Shown here: piece by piece, positions 8,159 to 19,012 of the stretch
Layout: every line of letters starts with the position of its first letter
Position numbering within the stretch: position 1 is the first letter of the stretch
Source of the DNA: JALYLC01 sp963743275
GTDB taxonomy: Bacteria; Actinomycetota; Thermoleophilia; Gaiellales; JALYLC01
DNA length: 64,000 bases
Direction: 5' to 3'
Assembly: GCA_963743275.1 (NCBI GenBank)
Contig: CAVUPB010000002.1
Coordinates: 562,890 to 626,889, forward strand
Translations under genes and position numbers: made by a program
The notes under the pieces: generated by a model
Databases searched by the model: none
What the model saw: the letters and a program-made list of their open reading frames with translations, nothing else
What the model was told of the DNA's origin: nothing

Positions 8159-9466
8159 GTGACCGACCGTACCGACCCGTACGAGATCATCGGCGTGCGC
8201 CGTGACGCCTCGCTGGCCGAGATCCGCATCTCCTATCGCCGGAGTACGCAGATCCTCGCCCCGGAGCGCTTCGCCAACGCCAACGACACCGTGCGCGCGG
8301 AGGCTGCACGACGCCTCAACGCGCTCAACGGCGCGATGGAGGCGATCGAGGCCGAGCGCGCCGCGGAGAGCGGCTCCGCACTCGGATCGCTGACGTTCGG
8401 CGGCCCGGCGGTATCGCCGGCGGCCGAGCCGTCGCTGCGCTCGACCGCGATCGCCGACGAGCCCCCGCCCCCCGCGCCCGCCGCTCCTGCACCGACGCCC
8501 CACACGAACGGCGTCGCCGGCGTACCCGACGTCGACGGCGCGGCGCTCGCCCAGCCCGAGGAGGCGACCGCCCCGGTCGAGCTCGCGCCGCTCCCGGGCG
8601 AGACCGAGAGCGAGACCGAGCCGGTCGCGGACGAGGCGCCGGTCGCCGAGGAGACAGCGGCCGCCGAGGAGACGCAGGTCGCGGACGAGTTGCGCGAGGC
8701 GGACACCCGCGACGACCTGCTGCCCATCGTCACGCCCGGCGAGGACACCTCCGACATCCCGCTCGCCGATCTCGAGCCCGCCCCGGCCCCCGTGACCGCC
8801 CCGCCGCCCCCCGTGGCGGCGCCGCAGCGCTTCGAGCGCCCCGCGCGCCCGGTCAAGCGCGAGCGCGAGCGCTCGCTCCTGCCGCGCATCCTCGCCGCCG
8901 CGGCGGTCGTCGTGGCGCTCGCGGCCGTCGGCGCCTACTTCCTCCTCAGCGGCGGCAGCAGCAAGCCGGCGGGCGGGCAGTTCCAGAGCGCCGGCGCCCC
9001 GGTCAGCTTCACGTACCCGAGCGGCCTCGTCGCCCGGCGGCCGCCGAGCGGCGGCCTCCTCAAGCCCACGTTCTCGACGGCGGTGGGCGTCGACGCCGCC
9101 AACTACGTGGTCGTCGCGACCTACCACATCTCCGCGAACGTGCAGGCGGACGGCTCGGCGATCGGCAGCGGCGGGAGCCGCCTCACGGCCGACCGCTTCG
9201 ACCAGTCGGTCGACCGGGCGGCCGAGCGCATCGCCGCCGCCCAGAAGCTCACGGCCAAGGGGCCCGTGCAGCCGGGCAAGGCGGGCGACCTGATCGCGCG
9301 CATCTACGACTACACGCGCCCGGGCGGCAGCAGCGCGCGCTACGCATTCGCGTTCCGCGGGCACACGGAGTACTCGATCGCCTGCTTCTGGGACCCCGCT
9401 CACGCGCAGGCGCTGAGCGCGGCGTGCGCGCAGGTCATGACGACGCTGCAGCGCGAGGCCGCCTGA
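8159..9466 (+). CDS. Membrane protein with degenerate J-like domain and extracytoplasmic domain
   Basis: 435 aa from GTG 8159. Residues 1-60 resemble a DnaJ J-domain (DPYEIIGVRRDASLAEIRISYRR) but the HPD tripeptide that stimulates Hsp70 is replaced (LAPERF), so DnaK activation is unlikely. Residues about 80-230 are acidic, Pro/Ala/Glu-rich and low complexity. A transmembrane helix follows near 243-263 (ILAAAAVVVALAAVGAYFLL). The rest, about 170 residues, should lie outside the membrane and belongs to no family I can name. Divergent from the mutase small subunit with 74 bp between starts; function unknown. Confidence 0.75.
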   Translation: MTDRTDPYEIIGVRRDASLAEIRISYRRSTQILAPERFANANDTVRAEAARRLNALNGAMEAIEAERAAESGSALGSLTFGGPAVSPAAEPSLRSTAIADEPPPPAPAAPAPTPHTNGVAGVPDVDGAALAQPEEATAPVELAPLPGETESETEPVADEAPVAEETAAAEETQVADELREADTRDDLLPIVTPGEDTSDIPLADLEPAPAPVTAPPPPVAAPQRFERPARPVKRERERSLLPRILAAAAVVVALAAVGAYFLLSGGSSKPAGGQFQSAGAPVSFTYPSGLVARRPPSGGLLKPTFSTAVGVDAANYVVVATYHISANVQADGSAIGSGGSRLTADRFDQSVDRAAERIAAAQKLTAKGPVQPGKAGDLIARIYDYTRPGGSSARYAFAFRGHTEYSIACFWDPAHAQALSAACAQVMTTLQREAA

Positions 9467-9512
9467 CCCGGGTGAGGGTGCCGGCGATAGGCGCCCAGGA
9501 GTCTCGAACCCC

Positions 9513-9552
9513 GTACCCGGCGAACCACAGCCCGGCGTGCCCCGCCGGGTAC
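9513..9552. terminator. Inverted repeat between convergent genes
   Basis: Perfect 10-bp arms GTACCCGGCG and CGCCGGGTAC around a 20-nt loop, in the 86-bp gap between two convergent genes and abutting the stop codon of the mutase gene. No T-run follows on either side; a bidirectional terminator is inferred from position. Confidence 0.6.
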
Positions 9553-11150
<1,598 letters not shown>

Positions 11151-11151
<1 letters not shown>

Positions 11152-11747
11152 CAGCTGCGCTCGCCGCCCGGCACCCAGAGCACCTCGCCGCCCGGCGGGT
11201 TGGCCGCGCGGGCGAGCAGGAAGAGCAGGTCCGAGAGGCGGTTGAGGTACTGCAGCGCCTCGCTCCCGACCGCCTCGCTCGCAGCCAGCGCGACCGTCGC
11301 GCGCTCGGCGCGGCGGCAGACCGTGCGCGCGAGGTGCAGCAGCGCGGCGGCCGGCGTCCCGCCGGCGAGCACGAACGACGTCAGCGGCGGCAGCGTCTCG
11401 TTGACCTCGTCGCAGCGCAGCTCGAGCCACGCGACCTGCTCGGGGGTCATGCGCAGGCGCGTGCGCTCGCGCGCCGACTGCCGGTCGTCGCGCTCCTCCT
11501 CGGGCACGCAGAGATCGGCGCCGAGGTCGAAGAGGTCGTTCTGGATCCGCCCGAGCCACGCATCCATCCCGGCGGGCAGCGGATGCGTGCGCGCCAGACC
11601 GAGCACGGCCCCGAGCTCGTCGACGCACCCGTAGGCCTCGATGCGCCGGGCGGCCTTCGACACGCGCCGGCCGTCGCCGAGGCTCGTCTCCCCGGCGTCG
11701 CCGCCGCGGGTGTAGATGCGGTCGAGCCGCACGACAGGATCGGTCAC
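11151..11747 (-). CDS. ATP:cob(I)alamin adenosyltransferase, PduO type
   Basis: 198 aa. Makes adenosylcobalamin, the cofactor of the mutase encoded directly downstream, with which its stop codon overlaps. Family motifs: YTRGGDAGETSLGDGRRVSK (ATP site), RIEAYGCVDELGAVLG, and RTVCRRAERATVAL with the conserved Arg residues, then YLNRLSDLLFLLARA. Full family length with a trimeric-helical-bundle pattern. The shared operon suggests cofactor loading is matched to mutase synthesis. Confidence 0.94.
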
Positions 11748-11751
11748 GGAC

Positions 11752-13911
11752 CTAGGTTACGCGAAGCGTCTGCAGCTTCACGCGTCCGAGCGCGTCGCGC
11801 AGCGAGAGCGTCACGGGCGTGGTGCCCCGCGGCGGCAGGCTGACGGCGAACGCACCGTCGGCCTTCGCCTTGCAGGCGTGCCAGGGGCCCGTGCCGACGC
11901 GCAGCCGGCAGCGCGCCTTGGCGTCCGAGACCCGGCCCTTGACCTCGACGAGCGTGCGCAGCCCGTTCGTGACGCGCGCGACCTTGAGCTGCGAGGCGGC
12001 GAGCTTGCGCATCAGGGCCGCGCGCAGGGGCTTCGCCTTGGCCGCCGGGCCGAGGTTGCCGGCGAGATCGCGCGCCGCGACCGAGTAGATCACGGTCGAG
12101 CCGTTGCCCGGCTTGGGCGAGCCGTCGAGGTACTTGAGCGAGTTCCCGGAGGCGATCGCGACGCCGTTGCGCCGCACGGAGTAGCCGGCGATGCGGCCGT
12201 CGTCGACGGCGGCGCTCCACGAGAGGTGCACCTTGCCGTCCTTCGTCAGCCTGGCCGTGACGTGGGCGGGCGCCGCCGGCGGGGTCGTGTCCGGCACCGT
12301 CAGCCCGACGGTGGCGGCGGGCCCGATGTTGCCGCCGGCGTCGACGGCCGCGACGCCGTAGGTCACGGTCGAGCCGGGCACGAGGTCGGAATCGCTGAAC
12401 GTCGTCGCCGTGGGCGCGCCCACGGCGGTCCCGTCACGCGTCACGACGTAGCCGTCCACCTCGAAGTCGTCGCCGGCCGGCGACCACTGGAGCGTCGCCG
12501 ACGTGCCGCTCGCGGTCGCGGTCAGACCCGTCGGCGCGGTTGGTGGAACCGTGTCGCGCGGCGCCGAGACCTGCAGCGTCGCGCCGCCCGCGTCCTGCCC
12601 GACGACCTGGATCGAGATGCCGCTGAGCGGGTCGTTGAAGACCTGCGCCAGGCTCATCGCCGCGTCGCTCCAGACACCCGGCGTCTCGGGGTGCATGTCG
12701 ACGAGCAACGTGTCGGGGTCGTTCGGGTCGCTGTCGACCGGTGCGTCGGTGTGCACGAGCACGCCCTGCAGCAGCGGCTGCTGGCTGTCGAAGAAGCCGA
12801 GCGGGTAGCGGTACTCGACGTAGTAGCTGCCACCGCCGGGCTTGGGGATGCGCAGCACCTCGGGCGAGCCCGAGAGCGTCTCCATCGGGGCGATGTGGTA
12901 CGTGCCGGGCGCGCCGACGACCTTCACGGCGCTGGCCGGGAGAAGGCCGAGCGCGAGCTTGTGCTCCATGCTCATCTGCCGCACCACCGAGGCGCGGCCC
13001 ATCGCGTCGAACGGGTCGCCGTACTGATAGAGGCGCGCATCGACGGGGCTGCCGCACAGTCCGGTGGAAGCCCCCGCGGTACAGGCCCCGCCGGCGTGCT
13101 TGAGGCCGAGCGTGTGCCCGAGCTCGTGCGCGAGCACGCGGACGCTGAAGTCGCCGTTGATCCAGACGTGCGTCCCGCCGATCTCGGCGACGCCCGAGAC
13201 GCCTGTCAGCCCGCAGCTCGTGACGGTCGGGAAGACGAGCACGATGTGCTGGTAGGCCGACTCCGAGAACCCCGGCAGCTGCCCCTCGGCCTGATTCATC
13301 CAGGTCGCGTACGGGCCGTTCGGGTTGCCGCCGCCGCACGTGTTGGCGGCGCCCTGGATCGTCACGGGCCCGAACACCCGGCCGCGGAAGCCGATCTGGC
13401 CATAGGTCTGCTCGAGGTAGTACGCGTCGAGGGAGCCAGGGTTGACGGCGGGATCGGCGAACGCCGTCGCCGCTGCGGAGGCGGCGTTGAAACCGAGCGT
13501 GCTCGCCGCCGGACCGCCGCTGAAGCCCATGAGGATGATCGCGGTGTCGTGCATCCCGAGCGCGGGCGTCTGCGCCAGGTCGGGCGCCGCGGCGAGCTGC
13601 GTGACCGCCGTGGCCGAGGCGGAGAGCACGAGCTGCCCGGACTGCATCGTGCCCTCGAGCCGGACGAGCGACCCGGGATCGATCCAGACCTCCGGGGCCC
13701 GCACGGGGATGCGCTCGCTCCCGCGCACCAGCATCCAGCGCTGGGTCGCGGTGCCGTCGGCGCGGTCGGCGTGCAGCACGACGAAGCGCCCGGTGCGCTG
13801 CACGAGCTCCGGGCCGGCGCCGGGATTGGCGCCGGCGAGCGACGGGAGCGTGAGCAGCGCAAGGGACGCGAGCCCGGCCGCGAGCAGGAATCGCTTGCGC
13901 AAGATCAACAT
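11752..13911 (-). CDS. Secreted metzincin-like metalloprotease with two fibronectin type III domains
   Basis: 719 aa. Signal peptide at residues 1-28 (LLAAGLASLALLTLPSLAGA). The peptidase core has the extended zinc motif HELGHTLGLKH (about 262-272), the HExxHxxGxxH of metzincins, resembling gametolysin-type (M11) enzymes. Two fibronectin type III domains follow, each opening with a TxPPxAP motif (near 450 and 540), and the C-terminal about 80 residues look like an Ig-like or adhesion domain. Probably secreted to degrade extracellular protein. Its start lies 7 bp inside the end of the transporter gene. Exact peptidase family is uncertain. Confidence 0.82.
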   Translation of the reverse strand: MLILRKRFLLAAGLASLALLTLPSLAGANPGAGPELVQRTGRFVVLHADRADGTATQRWMLVRGSERIPVRAPEVWIDPGSLVRLEGTMQSGQLVLSASATAVTQLAAAPDLAQTPALGMHDTAIILMGFSGGPAASTLGFNAASAAATAFADPAVNPGSLDAYYLEQTYGQIGFRGRVFGPVTIQGAANTCGGGNPNGPYATWMNQAEGQLPGFSESAYQHIVLVFPTVTSCGLTGVSGVAEIGGTHVWINGDFSVRVLAHELGHTLGLKHAGGACTAGASTGLCGSPVDARLYQYGDPFDAMGRASVVRQMSMEHKLALGLLPASAVKVVGAPGTYHIAPMETLSGSPEVLRIPKPGGGSYYVEYRYPLGFFDSQQPLLQGVLVHTDAPVDSDPNDPDTLLVDMHPETPGVWSDAAMSLAQVFNDPLSGISIQVVGQDAGGATLQVSAPRDTVPPTAPTGLTATASGTSATLQWSPAGDDFEVDGYVVTRDGTAVGAPTATTFSDSDLVPGSTVTYGVAAVDAGGNIGPAATVGLTVPDTTPPAAPAHVTARLTKDGKVHLSWSAAVDDGRIAGYSVRRNGVAIASGNSLKYLDGSPKPGNGSTVIYSVAARDLAGNLGPAAKAKPLRAALMRKLAASQLKVARVTNGLRTLVEVKGRVSDAKARCRLRVGTGPWHACKAKADGAFAVSLPPRGTTPVTLSLRDALGRVKLQTLRVT

Positions 13912-14855
13912 GGTTGCCCCGATCCCGCCTCGATGCAAGGGTCGGGCGCGATCGCCGCGGCCCGCCGCGGCCCGCGCTGGGCGATCGCGACGCCGCCGAT
14001 CACGAGCGCGCCGCCGAGCACGAGCCAGCCCGTGATGTGCTCGCCGAGCGCCAGCGCGCCGATCGCCACGGCCAGCGGCGGCACGAGGTAGAGGTACGAC
14101 ATCGCGCGCGAGGGCTCGAGTCCCCGCAGCGCGATGCTCCACGTGACGTAGCCGCCGAACGTGGCGCCGAGCCCGAGCGCCGCGAGCGCGATCCAGCCGC
14201 CCGCGTCGAGCCTGCCGAAGCGGTCGACGGCGCCGCCGTCCTCGAACGGCAGGAACAGGAGCGAGCCCACGATGCCGCCCGCGGCGGTCAGGGCCGGCAG
14301 GTCGAAGCGGCCGAGCAGCGGCTTGTAGAGGACGTTGTAGAGCGCGAACGTGAGCGGGGCCACGAGCACGAGCAGCGGCCCGCGCAGGCCGTGCAGCGAG
14401 AGGTGCGCGCCCGAGCCCGGCACCACCACGACCACGACGCCCGCGAACGCGAGCGCGATGCCCGCCATGCGCCGCGGCGCGAACGACTCGAGCCCGACCG
14501 CGAGCGCGAGGGCGAGCGTGGCCGCCGGGGCGAGTGCGACGATCAGCGCCGCGACGCCCGAGGCGGTCGTGCGCTCGCCCGCGTTGAGGGCGAGGTGGTA
14601 GGCGGTCACGCCGCCGGCCGCCGCGACGACAATGCGCAGCGCGTCGCCGCGGCGCAGCCCCGGCAGCCCGCCCGCGCGCCAGAGCAGGTATGCGAAGCCG
14701 GGCCAGGCGACGACGAAGCGGCCGATCGCGATGTCCTGGGCGGCGAGTCCCACGTCGACGAGGTGCTTGATCAGCGCGAACGAGCCGCACCACAGGGCGA
14801 CCGTCGCGAGCGCGCCGAGCTGCCCGCCGCGGCTAGCCGTACGCGTGGAACCCAC
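13905..14855 (-). CDS. EamA/DMT-family permease
   Basis: 316 aa with about ten hydrophobic helices arranged as two EamA repeats (first from LGALATVALWCGSFALIKHLV, second from LTFALYNVLYKPLLG), the pattern of drug/metabolite transporters. The conserved end of the second repeat is seen (LVPPLAVAIGALALGEHITGWLVLGGALVIGG). Starts at a GTG that overlaps the preceding dehydrogenase gene by 23 bp; no better in-frame start is seen before the first helix. Substrate unknown. Confidence 0.85.
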   Translation of the reverse strand: MGSTRTASRGGQLGALATVALWCGSFALIKHLVDVGLAAQDIAIGRFVVAWPGFAYLLWRAGGLPGLRRGDALRIVVAAAGGVTAYHLALNAGERTTASGVAALIVALAPAATLALALAVGLESFAPRRMAGIALAFAGVVVVVVPGSGAHLSLHGLRGPLLVLVAPLTFALYNVLYKPLLGRFDLPALTAAGGIVGSLLFLPFEDGGAVDRFGRLDAGGWIALAALGLGATFGGYVTWSIALRGLEPSRAMSYLYLVPPLAVAIGALALGEHITGWLVLGGALVIGGVAIAQRGPRRAAAIAPDPCIEAGSGQPC

Positions 14856-15675
14856 GCCCGGCCTTGCGGCCGAGCCGGCCCGCCTCGACGTACTGGCGCC
14901 ACAGCACGCACGGCCGGAACTTGGGGTCGCCGAAGCCGTCGTGCAGCACCTCGAGGATCGCCAGGCACGTGTCGAGCCCGATCAGGTCGGCCAGCGCCAG
15001 CGGGCCCAGGGGGTGATTCATGCCGAGCCGCATGACCGTGTCGATCGCCTCGGCGTCGCCGACGCCCTCGTAGAGGCAGAACACCGCCTCGTTGAGCATC
15101 GGCAGGAGCATGCGGTTGGCGAGGAATCCGGGGACGTCGCGCGCCTCGGCGACGGTCTTCCCCATCGCCTCCGCGGCCGCGCGCACGCTCGCGACCGTCG
15201 CGTCGCTCGTCTCGAGCCCGCGGATCAGCTCGACCAGCGGCATCAGAGCGGGCGGGTTCATGAAGTGCATCCCGCAGACCTGCGCCGGCCGGCGCGTGGC
15301 GGCTGCGAGGCGCCCGATCGGGATCGACGACGTGTTGGAGGCGAGGATCGCGCCGCTGCCGAGCGCCTCGTCCATGCGGCGGAAGAGCGCGAGCTTGAGC
15401 TCGACGTCCTCGCTCGCGGCCTCGATCGCGAGCTCCGCGCCGGCGCCGGCCGACAGGTCGGTGGCCGTCGTGATGCGAGCGAGGACGGCGTCGGGGTCGT
15501 CGCACTGGCCCTTCGACGCGAGCTTCGCGAGCGACGTTCCGATGCCCGCGAGGCCGCGTGCGAGCTGCTCCTCCCCCACGTCCACGAGCGTCACGCGCAT
15601 GCCCGCCGCCGCGGCGACCTGCGCGATGCCGGCGCCCATCTGGCCGGCGCCGACGACCACGACCGCCTCGATCAC
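14833..15675 (-). CDS. 3-hydroxyacyl-CoA (3-hydroxybutyryl-CoA) dehydrogenase
   Basis: 280 aa. Oxidises 3-hydroxyacyl-CoA with NAD(P)+. N-terminal Rossmann motif VVVVGAGQMGAGIAQVAA, catalytic region ASNTSSIPIGRLAAAT then CGMHFMNPPALMPLVELI (catalytic His in HFMNP), and the C-terminal dimerisation domain with GFLANRMLLPMLNEA and NHPLGPLALADLIGLD. GTG start overlaps the thiolase stop by four bases (GTGA), so thiolase and dehydrogenase are coupled. Short length is typical of Hbd/PaaH rather than the long FadB type. Confidence 0.94.
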   Translation of the reverse strand: MIEAVVVVGAGQMGAGIAQVAAAAGMRVTLVDVGEEQLARGLAGIGTSLAKLASKGQCDDPDAVLARITTATDLSAGAGAELAIEAASEDVELKLALFRRMDEALGSGAILASNTSSIPIGRLAAATRRPAQVCGMHFMNPPALMPLVELIRGLETSDATVASVRAAAEAMGKTVAEARDVPGFLANRMLLPMLNEAVFCLYEGVGDAEAIDTVMRLGMNHPLGPLALADLIGLDTCLAILEVLHDGFGDPKFRPCVLWRQYVEAGRLGRKAGRGFHAYG

Positions 15676-16856
15676 GGGCCGTCGACCTCGATCACGATGG
15701 CATCGCCCTGACCGCCGCCCGAGCAGATCGCGGCCAGCCCGCGCCCGCCCCCGCGCCGCCGCAGCTCGTACACGAGCGTGCCGACGAGGCGCGCGCCGGA
15801 CGCCCCGACGGGGTGCCCGAGGGCGACCGCGCCGCCGTTGACGTTGACGCGCCCGGGGTCGACCCCGAGGTCGCGCGACGACTGCAGTGCGACCGACGCG
15901 AACGCCTCGTTGATCTCGATCACGTCCATGTCGGCGGCGGTCAGCCCGGCGCGCTCGAGCGCGATCTGCGCGGCCTTGGCGGGCACGCGGGCGAGCGAGT
16001 CGTGACGATTGGCGGTGCAGCCGGTCGCGAGGATGCGCGCCAGCGGCTCGAGGTGCCGCTCGCGCGCGAGCTCGGCGTCCGCGACCACGAGCATCGCGGC
16101 GCCGTCGTTGACGCCGGGCGAGTTGCCCGCGGTGTGCGTGGGGTGCGCCGCGTCGAGCGGGGCCAGCGAGGCGAGACGCTCGAGCGTGGTGTCGCGGCGC
16201 GGCGCCTCGTCGGTGTCGACGAGCGTCGGGCCGCCGCGTCCGGGGATCTCCACCGCCACGATCTCCTCGGCCATGCGGCCCGCGTCGATCGCGGCGATCG
16301 CGCGCTCGTGCGAGCGCAGCGCCCAGGCGTCGAGGTCGGCGCGCGCGAGCGAGAGCTCGTCGGCGACCGCGCTCGCCTGCTCGAACATGAGCTTGCCGCT
16401 CCAGGGATCGCGCAGGCTGTCGTGGATGTTCGCGTCGAGCAGCTCGCCGTCGCCGAAGCGGTAGCCGGAGCGCGCGCGCATCAGCAGGTAGGGCGCGCTC
16501 GACATCGACTCCATGCCGCCCGCGAGCAGCAGCCGCCGGTCGCCGGCGCGCACCATGAGGTCGGCCAGGGCGACGGCGCGCATGCCCGAGGCGCAGACCT
16601 TGTTGACCGTGTCGGAGCCGATGTGCTCGGGCACGCCGACCGCGAGCGTCACCTGGCGCGACGGGATGTGGCCCGCGCCGGCCTGGACGACCTGGCCGAT
16701 CACGGCGTAGTCGATGTCGCCGGGCTCGATCTCGGCGCGCTGGAGCGCGGCCGAGGCGGCGACGACGCCGAGCTGGACGGCGCTGCGCGGCGCGAGCGCG
16801 CCGCCCAGACGGCCGAAGGGCGTGCGTGCGGCGGAGAGGATGACGGTGTGAGGCAC
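15672..16856 (-). CDS. Acetyl-CoA acetyltransferase (thiolase)
   Basis: 394 aa. Condenses or cleaves acetoacetyl-CoA-type substrates. Acyl-accepting Cys in NKVCASGMRA, the C-terminal base in CSGGGQGDA and the His in NGGAVALGHPVGASGAR are all present; NEAFA completes the set. The GTG start gives the family N-terminus PHTVILSAARTPFGRLGG and lies exactly 6 nt after a TACCCT -10 box, implying a leaderless mRNA. First gene of a thiolase-dehydrogenase-permease-protease run on this strand. Confidence 0.95.
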   Translation of the reverse strand: MPHTVILSAARTPFGRLGGALAPRSAVQLGVVAASAALQRAEIEPGDIDYAVIGQVVQAGAGHIPSRQVTLAVGVPEHIGSDTVNKVCASGMRAVALADLMVRAGDRRLLLAGGMESMSSAPYLLMRARSGYRFGDGELLDANIHDSLRDPWSGKLMFEQASAVADELSLARADLDAWALRSHERAIAAIDAGRMAEEIVAVEIPGRGGPTLVDTDEAPRRDTTLERLASLAPLDAAHPTHTAGNSPGVNDGAAMLVVADAELARERHLEPLARILATGCTANRHDSLARVPAKAAQIALERAGLTAADMDVIEINEAFASVALQSSRDLGVDPGRVNVNGGAVALGHPVGASGARLVGTLVYELRRRGGGRGLAAICSGGGQGDAIVIEVDGP

Positions 16857-16862
16857 GGCGGC

Positions 16863-16868
16863 AGGGTA
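16863..16868 (-). promoter_or_regulatory. -10 box (TACCCT) of thiolase gene
   Basis: TAnnnT separated by 6 nt from the GTG start at 16856, so the transcript would begin at the start codon. Confidence 0.5.
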
Positions 16869-16879
16869 CCGCGCGCGGC

Positions 16880-16908
16880 GGGACACGGACGCGGCCGACT
16901 GATAGCCT
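16880..16908 (+). promoter_or_regulatory. Promoter GGGACA-N17-TAGCCT
   Basis: -35-like GGGACA (16880-16885), 17-bp spacer, -10 TAGCCT (16903-16908); ATG follows 9 nt later, so the leader would be 2-3 nt. Confidence 0.5.
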
Positions 16909-16917
16909 GGACAGCCA

Positions 16918-17985
16918 ATGGAATTCGCTTTCAACGGCACGGTGCCCGACGTGCTCGAATCGTTCGCCAACGGGTTGCGTGGTGCGCTCCTCGAGCGCGG
17001 CTACGAAGAGCTCGAAGACGGCAAGAAGGCGCGCCTCGTCGTCAACTTCATCGATCGCGCCGATCCGCGCCCGTTCCGCCGGATCGCCAAGTCGACGTTC
17101 GTGGCGTCCGTGTGGGCCGAGACCGACATCCCCGAGGACTTCCTCGCACACGCCTACCCGGTGCTCGTGCGCGCGCTCTCGAACCTGGCCGTGTGCGTCG
17201 TGCCGGGCCGCGAGGCGCGCTTCCTGACGCCCGAGCAGGGCAACTACTCGGTCAGGCACGAGGGCGACGACGACACGTTCCTGCACGCCGTGGCCGCGCG
17301 CCTCGCCCCGCTCGCCGAGTCGACGCTCGTCGTCGACAACGTCTTCACGCCCGACCTCGAGCCCGAGCTCTGGGGCGGCGACGAGCAGACCGCCGCCCTG
17401 CGCCGCGCCGGCGAGCGGCTCGACGCGCTCGACCTGCTGCCCGCGCCGTTCCCGATCGAGAAGATCCTGCCCGAGCGCGACCTGCGCCACGTCATGCGCC
17501 TCTACTCGCTGGGCGGCCTCTCCTACGGCAACCTCTCGGCGCGCAAGGACGAGAAGCGCTTCTGGATGAGCGCGTCGGGCGTCGACAAGTCGAAGCTGAT
17601 CGACATCGGCCGCGACGTCATGCTCGTGACCGACTACGACACCAAGGCCCGCGCGATGAAGATCTCGATCCCGCCCGGCATCGAGCCGCGCCGGGTCTCG
17701 GTCGACGCGATCGAGCACTGGATGATCTACCGCGAGCACCCCGAGGTCGGCGCCATCCTGCACGTGCACGCGTGGGTCGACGGCGTCGACGCGACGCAGG
17801 TCAACTTCCCGTGCGGGACGGCCGAGCTGGCCGAGTCGGTGGCCGAGCTGGTGCGCGAGGCGCCCGATCCGGCGCACGCGATCATCGGCCTCAAGAACCA
17901 CGGCCTCACGATCACGGGCTCCGACCTCGACGAGATCTTCGAGCGCATCGAGCCGCACATCCAGCGGCACGTACCCATGTCCTAG
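16918..17985 (+). CDS. Class II aldolase/adducin-domain protein with novel N-terminal half
   Basis: 355 aa. The C-terminal half (about 175-355) is a class II aldolase/adducin fold with GGLSYGNLSARKD, a metal-binding HVHAW motif and GLKNHGLTITG, as in fuculose-phosphate aldolase relatives. The N-terminal about 165 residues (opening MEFAFNGTVPDVLESFANGLRGALLERGY) fit no family I recognise. Possible aldolase, epimerase or dehydratase; the substrate is unknown. The stop codon shares the bases CTAG with the stop of the convergent epimerase gene. Confidence 0.78.
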   Translation: MEFAFNGTVPDVLESFANGLRGALLERGYEELEDGKKARLVVNFIDRADPRPFRRIAKSTFVASVWAETDIPEDFLAHAYPVLVRALSNLAVCVVPGREARFLTPEQGNYSVRHEGDDDTFLHAVAARLAPLAESTLVVDNVFTPDLEPELWGGDEQTAALRRAGERLDALDLLPAPFPIEKILPERDLRHVMRLYSLGGLSYGNLSARKDEKRFWMSASGVDKSKLIDIGRDVMLVTDYDTKARAMKISIPPGIEPRRVSVDAIEHWMIYREHPEVGAILHVHAWVDGVDATQVNFPCGTAELAESVAELVREAPDPAHAIIGLKNHGLTITGSDLDEIFERIEPHIQRHVPMS

Positions 17986-18968
17986 CGGGGGCGCGCCCTC
18001 AGACCGCGGTCGCGCAGGTACCTCACGGTCGCCTCCATCGCCTCGCGCACCGGACGCGGCCGGAAGCCGAGCTCGTCCATCGCCCGGGCCGGCGTGACGT
18101 ACCAGTAGTGGCAGGCCGCCTCGATCTCCTCGGGACTGAGCGGCAGCGGCAGGTGCAGCACGCGCCCGATGCGCGTACCGGCGAGGAGCAGCGCACCCGG
18201 AAGCTGCACGGTGCGCCGGCGCTTGCCGTCGACCTCGCCCGCGAGGGCGAAGAAGTCGCGATGGCTGAGGTTGCCGTCCTCGCTCGTGAGGATGTAGCGG
18301 CGCCCGCTCACGCCGCGGCGCTCCGCGGCCAGCAGTCCCTCCGCGACGTCGCGCACGTCGACGGAGGACACTCCGCCCGCGACCGTCGTGCGCAGAACGC
18401 CGCGCAGATACTCCTCGACCACGAAGGTGTTGACGCGGTTGACGTCGCCGGCGCCCAGCAGGAACCCGGGACAGACCATGACGACGTCCTGCCCCTCGGC
18501 GGCGGCGCGCAGCACCACCTCCTCGCCCAGCCGCTTGGTGCGGGCGTAGCGGTTGTGCCAGGCGCCCTCCGGGAACGCGGAGTCCTCGTGCAGCGGTTGC
18601 GCCGGGTCCTCCGTGTAGCCCACCGCGGCGACGCTCGAGACCTGCACCACACGCCCGCTCCCGGCCTGCCGCGCCGCGGCCAGCACGTTCGCGAGCCCGT
18701 CGACGTTCACCGCCTGCAGCCGCGCCTCGTCCTTGGCGTCGTAGGACAGCACGCCGGCGAGGTTGAACACGGTCTCTGCGCCCGCGCAGGCGGCGGCCAG
18801 CGTCTCGGGCCGCGTCACGTCGCCCGCCACCCGCTCGACCGCCAGGCCGTCGAAGGCGTCGCCCGGGCGGCGCTCGAGGACGCGTACGGCACGGCCCTCC
18901 TCGAGCAGGCGCGCGACGAGGGCGCGTCCCATGAATCCGCTGGCACCGGTGACGAGGACGGGGCTCAT
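17982..18968 (-). CDS. NAD(P)-dependent epimerase/dehydratase (extended SDR)
   Basis: 328 aa. Rossmann motif VTGASGFMGRALV, Asp/Val contacts in VAGDVTRPETL, catalytic Ser in VVQVSSVAAVG and Tyr-x3-Lys in NRYARTKRLGEE. Resembles dihydroflavonol-reductase or 3-beta-hydroxysteroid-dehydrogenase-like atypical SDRs rather than sugar-nucleotide epimerases. Substrate unknown. Divergent from the trp operon; a TAGTCT -10 box lies 8 nt before its ATG. Confidence 0.85.
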   Translation of the reverse strand: MSPVLVTGASGFMGRALVARLLEEGRAVRVLERRPGDAFDGLAVERVAGDVTRPETLAAACAGAETVFNLAGVLSYDAKDEARLQAVNVDGLANVLAAARQAGSGRVVQVSSVAAVGYTEDPAQPLHEDSAFPEGAWHNRYARTKRLGEEVVLRAAAEGQDVVMVCPGFLLGAGDVNRVNTFVVEEYLRGVLRTTVAGGVSSVDVRDVAEGLLAAERRGVSGRRYILTSEDGNLSHRDFFALAGEVDGKRRRTVQLPGALLLAGTRIGRVLHLPLPLSPEEIEAACHYWYVTPARAMDELGFRPRPVREAMEATVRYLRDRGLRARPR

Positions 18969-18976
18969 GGCGGCGG

Positions 18977-18982
18977 AGACTA
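18977..18982 (-). promoter_or_regulatory. -10 box (TAGTCT) of epimerase gene
   Basis: TAnnnT with 8 nt to the ATG at 18968, implying a 1-2 nt leader. Confidence 0.45.
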
Positions 18983-19012
18983 CCTGCCGAGCCCGCCGCG
19001 AACGGCTCCGGG

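Noticed and set aside
9481..9552. tRNA-like stretch on the minus strand (GGGGTTCGAGACTCC)
   Set aside because: Only one arm resembles a T-arm; no acceptor, D or anticodon arm can be drawn. The 10-bp inverted repeat explains it better as a terminator.
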